NCBI RefSeq assembly: GCF_025567045.1
Contig: NZ_JAOQJK010000002.1
Coordinates: 310,001 to 374,000 of the forward strand
Direction: 5' to 3'
Origin: Barnesiella propionica
GTDB lineage: Bacteria > Bacteroidota > Bacteroidia > Bacteroidales > Barnesiellaceae
Length of the DNA stretch: 64,000 bases
In this document: piece by piece, positions 1-8,700 of the stretch
Numbering within the stretch: position 1 is the first letter of the stretch
How the letters are laid out: each line of letters begins with the position of its first letter
Translations under genes and position numbers: made by a program
The notes under the pieces: generated by a model
Told to the model about the DNA's origin: nothing
The model's database searches: none
What the model saw: only the letters and a program-made list of their open reading frames with translations

Positions 1-1578
1 ACAGGTGCAGGAAAATCCATTATATTGGGAGCATTGGCATTGATTTTGGGACAGCGGGCCGATTTAAAAGTTTTTCGGGATTCTGCTGCGAAGTCTGTTG
101 TCGAAGGTTTTTTTGATATTTCGGCTTACGGGCTTTTTTCTTTTTTTGATAGAAATGATTTGGAATATGATCCGGTGAATTGTATAATGCGCCGGGAAAT
201 ATTGCCTTCCGGTAAATCCCGGGCTTTCATAAATGATACACCGGTTTCTTTGACCCAGCTTAAAGAGTTGGGAGATGCATTAATAGATATTCACTCTCAA
301 CACCAGAATCTTTTGCTGGCCGATACGCGCTTCCAGCTCAATGTCATAGATGTACTGGCTGGAAACGGTAAAATATTAGCTCAGTATCAGGCGGAATATA
401 ATAGTTATAGAAAATTAGTTCATCGGCTTGAAAAATTAAAAGAAGAAAATTCGGATAGTAAAAGGGAAGAGGATTATTTACGTTTTCAGCTATCTCAACT
501 AACCGAAGCTTCATTGCGTTGCGGAGAGCAGGAAGAACTGGAAGAAGAGCAGCAGCAGCTAACGCATGCCAGTGATATAAAAAGTGAATTATATGTTGTT
601 CATGAGTTATTGAGTAATGATGAAAGCGGAGCTTTGATGTCGATAAAGTCCGCGCTTACCCGTTTGCAATCGCTTGTCCGTATTTATCCGGCTGCATCAG
701 AATTGAGTGAACGGTTGAATTCGGATTATATAGACATAAAGGATCTTGCATCTACTGTAGGAGAGTGGGAAGAAGGATTATCGGCCGATCCGGAACGCTT
801 AAACTGGATCGAAAACAGATTGGACTTGTTATATACATTGCAGCAAAAGCACAGAGTACACTCTGTCGATGAATTATTGAGTATACAAGGTGATCTGAAT
901 GATAAACTTGGAAAGATCGATAGTTTCGAAACAGAAATTAAAAATCTGGAACAGGATATTAGGAAACAATATGAAGTGGTTAAACTCTTAGCGGATCAGT
1001 TGACGGAAAGCCGTAAAAAAGAGGCGGACCATTTTGCAGGTTTACTTATCCGAAAAGTAAAACCTTTGGGTATGCCGAATTTGGGTTTTGAAGTGGAATT
1101 GTTAAGAAAGACGGTGTTGGATGAAATGGGACAGGAACAGGTTCGTTTTCTTTTTTCTGCAAATAAGAACCAACCTCTTTTACCCGTTTCTGATGTTGCT
1201 TCGGGAGGTGAAATATCCCGGTTGATGCTTTGTATAAAGGCATTAGTTGCTAATACAATGGCATTACCTACGATAATATTCGATGAAGTTGATACCGGAG
1301 TTTCAGGTGAGATTGCCGATAAAATGGGAGATATTATGTGTGATATGTCCCGTTATATGCAGGTTATCAGTATAACGCATCTTCCTCAGGTCGCTTCTAA
1401 GGGGAAAACGCATTACCGTGTGTATAAATCGGATACGGAGGAAGTTACAAATACTCATTTGGTATTGCTTTCTCAGACTGAAAGAGAAGAAGAAATTGCC
1501 CGTATGCTGAGTGGAGCTTCTATTACTGAAGCAGCGCTAATCAATGCCCGTACTCTTTTAAATGCTAATAAGAATTAG
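1..1578 (+). CDS. recN: DNA repair protein RecN, 5' end outside the window
   Basis: RecN is an SMC-like ATPase of the cytoplasm that acts in recombinational repair of double-strand breaks. The reading frame is open from base 1 and the first residues, TGAGKS, are the end of a Walker A loop, so only about 30 N-terminal residues are missing. The middle third, roughly residues 115-330, is rich in E, K, Q and L as expected for the coiled-coil arm. The C-terminal head carries the ABC signature region ASGGE near residue 400 and the Walker B stretch IIFDEVDTG near residue 430. It is followed after 6 bases by rlmB on the same strand, so the two are probably co-transcribed. The domain order is intact and I see no frameshift. 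Confidence 0.95.
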   Translation, partial: TGAGKSIILGALALILGQRADLKVFRDSAAKSVVEGFFDISAYGLFSFFDRNDLEYDPVNCIMRREILPSGKSRAFINDTPVSLTQLKELGDALIDIHSQHQNLLLADTRFQLNVIDVLAGNGKILAQYQAEYNSYRKLVHRLEKLKEENSDSKREEDYLRFQLSQLTEASLRCGEQEELEEEQQQLTHASDIKSELYVVHELLSNDESGALMSIKSALTRLQSLVRIYPAASELSERLNSDYIDIKDLASTVGEWEEGLSADPERLNWIENRLDLLYTLQQKHRVHSVDELLSIQGDLNDKLGKIDSFETEIKNLEQDIRKQYEVVKLLADQLTESRKKEADHFAGLLIRKVKPLGMPNLGFEVELLRKTVLDEMGQEQVRFLFSANKNQPLLPVSDVASGGEISRLMLCIKALVANTMALPTIIFDEVDTGVSGEIADKMGDIMCDMSRYMQVISITHLPQVASKGKTHYRVYKSDTEEVTNTHLVLLSQTEREEEIARMLSGASITEAALINARTLLNANKN

Positions 1579-1584
1579 AAATAT

Positions 1585-2340
1585 ATGGAAAAAAATGAAA
1601 TGATTTTCGGTATTCGGGCTGTGATAGAAGCGATCGAAGCTGGAAAAGAGATAGATAAAGTACTTATAAAAAAAGATTTGCAAGGAGATCTCTTCAAAGA
1701 ACTTTTCGGTATTCTTAAAGAAAATAATATTCCGGTACAACGTGTTCCTATGGAACGCATCAATCGTATTACGCGGAAAAACCATCAGGGGGTCGTGGCT
1801 TTTATTTCATCGGTTACTTATCAGCATCTTGCCGATATCGTACCCTCTCTTTATGAGGATGGGAAATTACCTTTTATCGTATTGTTGGACGGTATTACCG
1901 ATGTCCGGAATTTCGGAGCAATAGCCCGAACATGCGAATGTGCCGGAGTAGATGCTATCGTGATACCGGAGAAAGGAAGTGTGTCGGTAAATGCGGATGC
2001 GGTGAAAACTTCGGCAGGAGCATTACTACATATTCCTGTATGCAGAGAGAAAAGTATACAGGAAGCAATCCGGTTTCTGCAGGGAAGCGGGGTGAGGGTA
2101 GTGGCTGCCACTGAAAAGGCTGTAAGAAAATATACAGAGGTAGAGTATGCCGATCCGGTCGCTATAATTATGGGAGCAGAAGATACCGGTGTTTCTTCGG
2201 ATAATTTGCGGATTTGTGATGAAATGGTTTCGATTCCCCAAATGGGGACCATAGGTTCCCTGAATGTTTCTGTCGCTGCCGGAATTATGATGTACGAGGT
2301 AGTGAGGCAGAGATTAAGTGACAATATGACAGTTGAATAG
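1585..2340 (+). CDS. rlmB: 23S rRNA (guanosine-2'-O-)-methyltransferase RlmB, TrmH/SpoU family
   Basis: This 251-residue protein has the two-part layout of RlmB/TrmH-type 2'-O-methyltransferases. The first 75 or so residues form a small RNA-binding domain. A SpoU domain follows, with the three family motifs in order: DVRNFGAIART near residue 105, IIMGAEDTGVS near residue 195, and IPQMGTIGSLNVSVAAG near residue 217. The last two build the SAM-binding trefoil knot. Members methylate a guanosine of 23S rRNA in the cytoplasm; the exact position (G2251 in E. coli) is assumed from the family. The ATG at 1585 is 6 bases after the recN stop, so it looks like the second gene of a recN-rlmB operon. A terminator hairpin follows the stop. 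Confidence 0.9.
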   Translation: MEKNEMIFGIRAVIEAIEAGKEIDKVLIKKDLQGDLFKELFGILKENNIPVQRVPMERINRITRKNHQGVVAFISSVTYQHLADIVPSLYEDGKLPFIVLLDGITDVRNFGAIARTCECAGVDAIVIPEKGSVSVNADAVKTSAGALLHIPVCREKSIQEAIRFLQGSGVRVVAATEKAVRKYTEVEYADPVAIIMGAEDTGVSSDNLRICDEMVSIPQMGTIGSLNVSVAAGIMMYEVVRQRLSDNMTVE

Positions 2341-2361
2341 ATGATTTTTTTAATTCAATAA

Positions 2362-2400
2362 AAATGTTCGGGACGAATACTTTTATCCCGGACATTTAAT
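2362..2400. terminator. Terminator between rlmB and the convergent regulator gene
   Basis: A 12-base-pair stem with one G-T pair is formed by 2362-2373 and 2386-2397. It is A-rich on the left and T-rich on the right. It lies between two convergent genes and could serve either strand. Confidence 0.7.
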
Positions 2401-2439
2401 TTCTGATCTTTAATTAGGTAACTATTATAGCTTCATATT

Positions 2440-3045
2440 TTAGTTCTCATTTATACTATCCTTGATATCATTTAATTCTACCAGTTTGTTTACAATGGCG
2501 TAGATGGTGAGGCCCGCCGTACTATGTATTTGCAGTTTATTTGTAATGTTTCTCCTGTGCGTCATTACCGTATGGGTAGAAAGACATAGACAATCTGCAA
2601 TCTGTTTATTACTCATACCTTTGACAATACAGACGATAATTTCTTTTTCCCTGTTGCTTAAGGATTTTGATGAATCATCGTCCGGGTCTTCTATATGGAA
2701 AAGACGGTTTATTTTTTCTTCGATTTGTTCCGCAGTATCATATATAGTGATGGTTTCATCAAATTGCATGGCAGGAGTCGCCATAATATACTGGATAGCA
2801 ACATAACGTATCAGCCGGTTGGGACAATCGTTTTTTATCTGGTTTAAGGAGGGTAATCCAGGAAATAGCGGATTGAAAATAAGCAGGTCGGCCTCGAATT
2901 TTTTTAGTAGCCCGTTGATAAAAGTTATTTCGGGAATTTCCAGAATATGAATGTCATATCCGGGTAATCTTTTCAATACCGAAATAAGTCCGCTTCGGAT
3001 AATAAGAGACGGTTCTGCTAATGCAATTTTAAGACTTTTACTCAT
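2440..3045 (-). CDS. LuxR/NarL-type regulator with a degenerate receiver domain
   Basis: The 201-residue protein has a NarL-like layout: a receiver-like domain at about residues 5-115 and a LuxR-type helix-turn-helix at about 130-190. The DNA-binding part is clear (SLSNREKEII, GMSNKQIADCL, LSTHTVMTHRRNI, NKL). The receiver looks non-phosphorylatable. The usual acidic pair after the first strand is Ala-Glu (ALAEPS), and the phospho-acceptor Asp is replaced by Asn in LLIFNPLFPG. Its start overlaps the end of the hemerythrin-domain gene by 8 bases, which implies translational coupling. It probably regulates transcription in response to a non-phosphorylation signal, perhaps oxygen, NO or iron state sensed through the partner; that link is inference. 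Confidence 0.85.
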   Translation of the reverse strand: MSKSLKIALAEPSLIIRSGLISVLKRLPGYDIHILEIPEITFINGLLKKFEADLLIFNPLFPGLPSLNQIKNDCPNRLIRYVAIQYIMATPAMQFDETITIYDTAEQIEEKINRLFHIEDPDDDSSKSLSNREKEIIVCIVKGMSNKQIADCLCLSTHTVMTHRRNITNKLQIHSTAGLTIYAIVNKLVELNDIKDSINEN

Positions 3046-3730
3046 GGTTGCTTAACTTATTTTCCCATTCAGTAATCATGGGAACCAACAGGTTGTCTTC
3101 GATGAGATTATGTGATGCCAGGTCTTGTTCGCAAGAAAAGATGTCAAATAAGACGCTATTCAGGTCGTTACTGCTATTTGCCGGATAATATTTAATCAGG
3201 ATATTCTTTAGTTCGGTAAGCTTTGCTTCTACCTGGTCGTGTTGCTTGCTGAATATATCAATTTTATATTCTGGCAATGGTTCTCCATTTATAAGAGCAC
3301 GGATATAGGGGAATACTGTTTCATCTTCATAATTCAAATGTTTTCTCACTTCTTCCACATATCCGTCGAAAAATTTAAGGATGGCAAAAGATGCTTCGTT
3401 GTTGTAATCTATAGCTTCTATTAATTTTCGGCGGATAGAAGGTAAACGGAAATCCAGATAATAATTGTGAGAATTTTCGAGATAGTTTAATAAAGAAGAA
3501 GCCGATATATCTTGGGGCGATATGATTGTCTCCGCATCTTCTAACAAAAAATTGACTACCGTCAAGAATGTATTGACATCTACTTTATTTTGTTCACACA
3601 CTTTCTGGATACTTTGTTCTCCGAATCCCAATGGTATGCCAAACCGGCTCATTACGAGTAACATGGGGTAATTTTGACAGATAAGATCGCACATCTTATC
3701 TTTTGCCTTATATTTTCCTGATAGGGACAT
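3038..3730 (-). CDS. Hemerythrin (HHE) domain protein, RIC/YtfE-like
   Basis: This 230-residue cytoplasmic protein has a short N-terminal helical domain (residues 10-60, including MLLVMSRFGIPLGFG) and then a hemerythrin-like four-helix bundle. Expected diiron ligands are visible: His in SHNYYLDFRLP, His and Glu in RKHLNYEDETVFPYI, His in SKQHDQVEAKL, and a late His in LASHNLIEDNLLVP. Such proteins bind a diiron site and act in oxygen, NO or iron-sulfur stress handling. The N-terminal domain lacks the CCGG-type motif of classical ScdA/RIC proteins, so a sensing role is as likely as iron-sulfur repair. The gene is first in a two-gene operon with the overlapping LuxR-type regulator and has a good promoter just upstream. 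Confidence 0.85.
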   Translation of the reverse strand: MSLSGKYKAKDKMCDLICQNYPMLLVMSRFGIPLGFGEQSIQKVCEQNKVDVNTFLTVVNFLLEDAETIISPQDISASSLLNYLENSHNYYLDFRLPSIRRKLIEAIDYNNEASFAILKFFDGYVEEVRKHLNYEDETVFPYIRALINGEPLPEYKIDIFSKQHDQVEAKLTELKNILIKYYPANSSNDLNSVLFDIFSCEQDLASHNLIEDNLLVPMITEWENKLSNHE

Positions 3731-3745
3731 AAGAATTATTTTTTA

Positions 3746-3776
3746 CAAAAATACGACTATTTTGAAATACAGTCAA
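3746..3776 (-). promoter_or_regulatory. Bacteroidetes-type promoter of the hemerythrin-LuxR operon
   Basis: Read on the minus strand, TTGA (3776-3773) is followed by exactly 19 bases and TATTTTTG (3753-3746), which fits the -33/-7 pattern of the Bacteroidetes housekeeping sigma factor. The start codon at 3730 lies a short distance downstream. Confidence 0.65.
3755..3774. promoter_or_regulatory. Candidate operator inside the hemerythrin promoter
   Basis: The bases GACT at one end and AGTC at the other enclose an AT-rich core with partial ATTT/AAAT symmetry. This makes an imperfect 20-base palindrome inside the spacer between the -33 and -7 boxes. A protein bound here would block the polymerase. 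The adjacent LuxR-type protein is the obvious candidate, but this is inference. Confidence 0.35.
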
Positions 3777-3823
3777 TCCCTAAAAATAGGTATTTTAAAG
3801 ATGAAAAATACTCATTATGAATC

Positions 3824-3854
3824 GTTGCAATTATTTTAGGAATTGTTATCTTTG
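3824..3854 (+). promoter_or_regulatory. Promoter of the metallophosphoesterase gene
   Basis: GTTG (3824-3827), a 19-base spacer and TATCTTTG (3847-3854) match the Bacteroidetes -33/-7 consensus. The start codon is at 3896, leaving a 5' leader of about 35 bases. Confidence 0.65.
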
Positions 3855-3895
3855 AAAATTAATATCATAACATTTTAATCTAAATAAGAGTTTAT

Positions 3896-5713
3896 ATGAA
3901 AAAGAGAGTTGTAGCATTGCTCTGTTTCTGGTTTATTGTGGTTTGTGCGATAGCACAGACTCGATTTGCTTTGTTGACAGATATACATGTTGTTCCCGGA
4001 AATAATAATGAAAAATTTCTGGAACAGGTTGTGGATGAGATCAATCAGTCCGATTTACCGTTTGTAGTTATTACCGGGGATCTTACAAATGAAGGGAGTG
4101 ATGAACAGCTGTATAACGTAAAACGTATATTTGACGCTTTGAAGAAACCTTATTATATTATACCCGGAAATCATGAAATGAACTGGTCACAAAGTGCCGG
4201 TAAAACTTTTAATGATATTTGGGGAAGTGACCGTTTCTGTTTTAAAAGAGATGGTATGTTATTTTTGGGCTTTAACTGTGGGCCATATATGAAAATGGGT
4301 GACGGAAATGTGAAGAGAGAAGATATTCTTTGGCTGGAACATACCTTGAAAGAGCAAGCCGGAAATAAGCCCGTAATCGTGTTGGCTCATTATCCTTTTA
4401 CTCCCGATTTGGGAAACTGGGATGAAGTGGTAAACATATTGAAAGATTATAATGTAGTTTCTGCATTTTGCGGCCATGGACATCGTTATATACATTCGAA
4501 ATATGGAGAGCTCATTAATGGAGTTATGTGCAGAGCTTTAGATATGAGAAAAGATAATTTCGGAGGGTACTCTATCATTACTGTGAAAAATGATTCGGTA
4601 ATGGTACATGAAAAGCCTTACGGACAGCCGGCCGTGGAAAAATATAAATTTGCAGCAGGGCATCGTGTAATATCAGCTCCGGTAGGAACAGGAACCGAGA
4701 CAAAGAGTGACGAACATGCCGAGCTTTTCTTTTTTGACAATGCCTCTGTTTTTACAGGTGTGGCGGTCGATAAAAATAATATTTATTTCGGTAATTCTAT
4801 GGGTGAAGCAAAAGCTGTATCCAAAAAAGACAAGAAGGAGTTATGGTCCGTTAAAACAGGAGCGTCTCTTCACTCTGTACCCGTCGCGGTAAAAAATGAG
4901 GTTATTGTTCCGGCTACGGACGGACGTATAATGGCGCTCGACAGCCGAACGGGTAAAATAATTTGGGAAAATCCTGCAGTAGGGCCTTTTGTTGCGAATG
5001 GTATAAAAGAAGGTAATTATCTTTATCAGGGTGGTTATAAGAAATTTTCAAAAATAGATGTCCGCAATGGAAAAACAATATGGACTTATGACAGTATAGG
5101 TAACTATTGCCAGGCACGTCCTGTGATTGCCGGAGACCGTATCCTGTTCGGCGCTTGGGATACGCACTTATATTGTTTGGATAAAAATACGGGACGTTTA
5201 CTCTGGAAATGGGATAATGGAAAGAGCGCTAATATGTTGTCTCCCGGTAATTGCGTCCCTGCTGTATATCAAGATAAGGTGATCGTTGTAGCTCCTGACA
5301 GATATATGACAGCTGTTTCATTAACTGATGGACACGAGATTTGGAGAAGCAACAAATATAAGGTAAGAGAGTCGATGGGACAATCTAAATCCGGCAACAT
5401 CATATATGCGAAGTTAATGGATGGTGAATTACTGGCTGTTTCTGCCGATGGTGATACCTATAATGATCTGTGGGTCGAAGATACAGGTATAGGCTATGAA
5501 CACAGCCCATGTCCATTACTGGAATATAATGGAATAATTTATCTTAGTTCCAGAATGGGCGATTTAGTTGCCGTAGATTCGCTAACACACCGAATATTAT
5601 GGAAAAAGAAATGTGGTTATTCGGCATTCAATAGTTTTACGGTCGATGGCAACGGCGATATATATGCATCTATGATAGAAGGTAAGATATGGCGTATACC
5701 CGCCAAGAAATAA
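3896..5713 (+). CDS. Secreted calcineurin-like phosphoesterase fused to a PQQ-type beta-propeller
   Basis: The 605-residue protein starts with a signal peptide (hydrophobic stretch to about residue 20, ending AIAQ). Residues 22-215 form a calcineurin-like metallophosphoesterase with all metal-binding motifs: TDIH, VITGDLTNEG, PGNHE, LAHYP and CGHGHRYIH. From about residue 280 to the end, repeated blades of the PQQ type can be followed (for example MALDSRTGKIIWEN, YCLDKNTGRLLWKWD, TAVSLTDGHEIWRS, VAVDSLTHRILWKK). A periplasmic or surface location is expected. The substrate cannot be told; phosphodiesters or phosphorylated sugars are possible. It stands alone, with its own promoter and terminator. 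The propeller could be a binding or docking module rather than a true quinone-binding enzyme, since no dehydrogenase motifs are seen. Confidence 0.85.
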   Translation: MKKRVVALLCFWFIVVCAIAQTRFALLTDIHVVPGNNNEKFLEQVVDEINQSDLPFVVITGDLTNEGSDEQLYNVKRIFDALKKPYYIIPGNHEMNWSQSAGKTFNDIWGSDRFCFKRDGMLFLGFNCGPYMKMGDGNVKREDILWLEHTLKEQAGNKPVIVLAHYPFTPDLGNWDEVVNILKDYNVVSAFCGHGHRYIHSKYGELINGVMCRALDMRKDNFGGYSIITVKNDSVMVHEKPYGQPAVEKYKFAAGHRVISAPVGTGTETKSDEHAELFFFDNASVFTGVAVDKNNIYFGNSMGEAKAVSKKDKKELWSVKTGASLHSVPVAVKNEVIVPATDGRIMALDSRTGKIIWENPAVGPFVANGIKEGNYLYQGGYKKFSKIDVRNGKTIWTYDSIGNYCQARPVIAGDRILFGAWDTHLYCLDKNTGRLLWKWDNGKSANMLSPGNCVPAVYQDKVIVVAPDRYMTAVSLTDGHEIWRSNKYKVRESMGQSKSGNIIYAKLMDGELLAVSADGDTYNDLWVEDTGIGYEHSPCPLLEYNGIIYLSSRMGDLVAVDSLTHRILWKKKCGYSAFNSFTVDGNGDIYASMIEGKIWRIPAKK

Positions 5714-5734
5714 GGAATAAATAATTTGATCTGT

Positions 5735-5780
5735 GCCGGCTCGTCAGGATATAATCCGAAATGAGCCGGCTCGTTTTTAT
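5735..5780. terminator. Terminator between the phosphoesterase and helicase genes
   Basis: GCCGGCTC at 5735-5742 pairs with GAGCCGGC at 5763-5770, and the right arm is followed by CGTTTTTAT. It ends the plus-strand gene and touches the 3' end of the convergent helicase gene. Confidence 0.75.
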
Positions 5781-8700
5781 AGTGGGATAGGGGTATAACT
5801 TCCATGTTCACTTATATATTCCAGTAAACGGTTATAGATAGGACTATATCGTAATATGTCAGGATTTCCTGTAATTATTATCTGTTTGCGGGAACGGGTA
5901 AGTGCGACATTTAATTTCCGGTCGATTGCTTTTTCGCCTTCATAAAGGATATTGGATAACATGTCAATTTGATAAGTTTTATTCACCGAGAATGAATATA
6001 TGATGATGTCACGCTGAGAGCCTTGATACCTTTCCACTGTGTCGATAGTGAGATTATTCAGCTCCGGAATGTTTAATTTTTCTATTTCTTGCCTGATTAG
6101 TGCTATTTGACTACGATAAGGGGTTATGATACCTACGCTCTTTTCCGGAATGAATGGCTGATTGTTTTGCCGATACAGATCATATATAGTATTTAGTATA
6201 TTAGTTGTTATTCTGGCCTCTGAATAGTTGGTTTTATGGGTTCTGTCCGTTAAATCCTCTTCGGAAGGTATAAAAATAAGCCTTTGGACGGCTAACAATC
6301 TTTGTAACGGATTTTGATTGTCATATATATTAAAAAGAATATTTTCCCGTTGATGAGCTGTAGGTACCGGACTCAGTAATCCGTTGTAAAATTCTTTGTT
6401 TGGAAAATCTGCAATAACAGGATGCATTCGTCCTTGTTTGCGGAGCATATCCCATACCGGGGATTCTGTGCCTTTGTGGATATTGTATAGCCTCTCGAAA
6501 AGAGAGTTTCTGCGGTCATATAATCCTATATCGTTTAACAGGGGATTTTTTGACTCCGATTCTTTTGGGTTTTGTAGGACTATTGCCGGTAACTGCTTAT
6601 GGTCTCCTATAAGAATGAATTTTTCTATTGCATTGTTGCCGTCCGGATTGCGGGCACATAGTATGGGCAGCAAATGAGGTTCCAGTATTTGCGATGCTTC
6701 ATCTATAATTGCCACGTTGAAGTGAAGTAGTCCGAATAGTTCACTGCGTGAAGATATGGCGGTTATAGTCCCTATAAAGATGTGGTGTGAATTGATGCAT
6801 TCTTTTACTTCTTCGCGGGTAGAACAACGGCCGATAACTTTTTCTATCAAGTGCCGACGGTAAGCCTCTTCACAGGATAATTCAGAACCTATTCTGATGT
6901 ATTCGCATCTCGGAGTAATTTCTTCTATGGCTCTGCATATTTCATCGACTGCACGGTTGGTATAAGCCAGGAGAAGTATGTTGCAAGATGTGTTGGACCG
7001 GAGTTCCATTACCATGGATTGTAATGCGATAGAAGTTTTTCCTGACCCTGGGGGGCCTATAAGTAAAAAGAAATCGTCGGCTTGCAAAGATTTTTCCAGT
7101 ATCCTGTTTAAGTCTTTATTTCCATAGTCTTTGGATAAATGGCGGTTTTTTGTAAAAGCCGGAGAACGCTGGTTCAGTAACAGGTCTTTACGATCCTGGT
7201 TAGCAGTGCAGAAAGTATACAATCCTCTGTAAATTGTGTTGAACGATGTGTCCGGGGAATCGTGTTCGATCGCGTACAAGCCGTTTTGGGGAAGTATTTT
7301 GGGATTTTCCTGTTTATATCGTAACCGAACTGTCACGCTCTTGTTTGAAATGCTTTCTATAAATCCTTTAAATATCTGCCTGTTAGTCACATTGTCGTTT
7401 TCATTTTCTCTGAGGTACAAAATTACGGAGTCCCCGTTGCGAAAATTAGGCAAAACTATCGATTCATAAACAGGAATAGAGAGTCTGATAGAAGGAGGTT
7501 CGCCTGTGCTGCCGCTTTTCTCGATAACAGAGAGATTATAGAGAATGTCTCCGTTCTCTTTTTTGTGTTCAAAATCGAGCCAGTACGATCCATCCCGGTT
7601 TTTATCCATTTCCCGGATCTGTAATTTCGATAAATAATGTTCTCTTGCAGTAAAGGAAAGCAACGAAATAAAATAATTTTTTTCCAGTTCCGAAAGTTTG
7701 TTTATATTTTCCCGGAATGCGGAGATAGGTGCTTTGAGGTATAAATCCCAGTAATGCGATACAAGATGTCTTGTATTTAAGGTTTCGGGACATATCATGT
7801 TCAGAATCTGAGCGGCTTGTTTTTCTTCTGACCCTATTCTGTATAAATATGAAACTATGCGATTCCTTATATCTAAAACCTTTTTCAGATAGTTATGAGC
7901 TTCTTTTTCCCTGAAGAGGAGCGGATAACGGGAATAGAGAAGGTAAGATTTTACCTGATTGGGGCGGATATTCAATGTATAATGCAATACTTCCAGATAT
8001 AAAAGCATTTGAATATAATGATTTTCTTTAGAATGAATACTGCCTAAAAAGTCATTCGCTTTTCCCGATTTTAATTCGATAAGACATCTGTAGTCATCCT
8101 GAAGAAAATCCATACGCCCCTGTATGCCTAATTTCTCACAGATGAAAGCTGGCTCTATGATAGTTTTACTTCGGTCTATTTTGTATGCCGGATCTTGAAA
8201 CGTTTGGAATACTATTTCCCTGATATTATGATATTGTCTTCGAAGCTCATCTTTAAATTTACTTTCTTTATCTCTATATGTTAAGTCTTTACATGTAGAA
8301 AATTCTAACGGGTATTGGTGAAATGTATTTGTAAAAATATCATATAGGGAAATATCTTCTTCTTTTTTAGCATACAATAATGTGTCCAATACCTGATTGG
8401 CAAAATTACCCAATATGATAGCCGATGAGTTTGGTTTAGGCATGAACAGGCCTAAAATATAATTAAGAGGATGGTTTCCGTAATCTTTATGGCATTCGGC
8501 CAGCGAACTTATATCCAGTAAATAGTCTGGTTCTGTAATAATTATTTCGGGTATATAAATATTATCCTCAGAGAAATAAACGTCGATCAGGTTTATCTGG
8601 CATCCAGGCCATATTTGTTTTACACTTTCGTTGAATTCAATATTAATTGACGGAATATTATATTTTACTTTTACAGGTTTTTCGGATGGGAGTGCTTCAT

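Noticed and set aside
1851..2324. 157-codon frame opposite rlmB
   Set aside because: Antisense shadow of a well-supported gene, with no family likeness.
5735..5774. Direct repeat GCCGGCTCGT
   Set aside because: It arises because the terminator stem contains the self-complementary GCCGGC; a terminator explains it fully.
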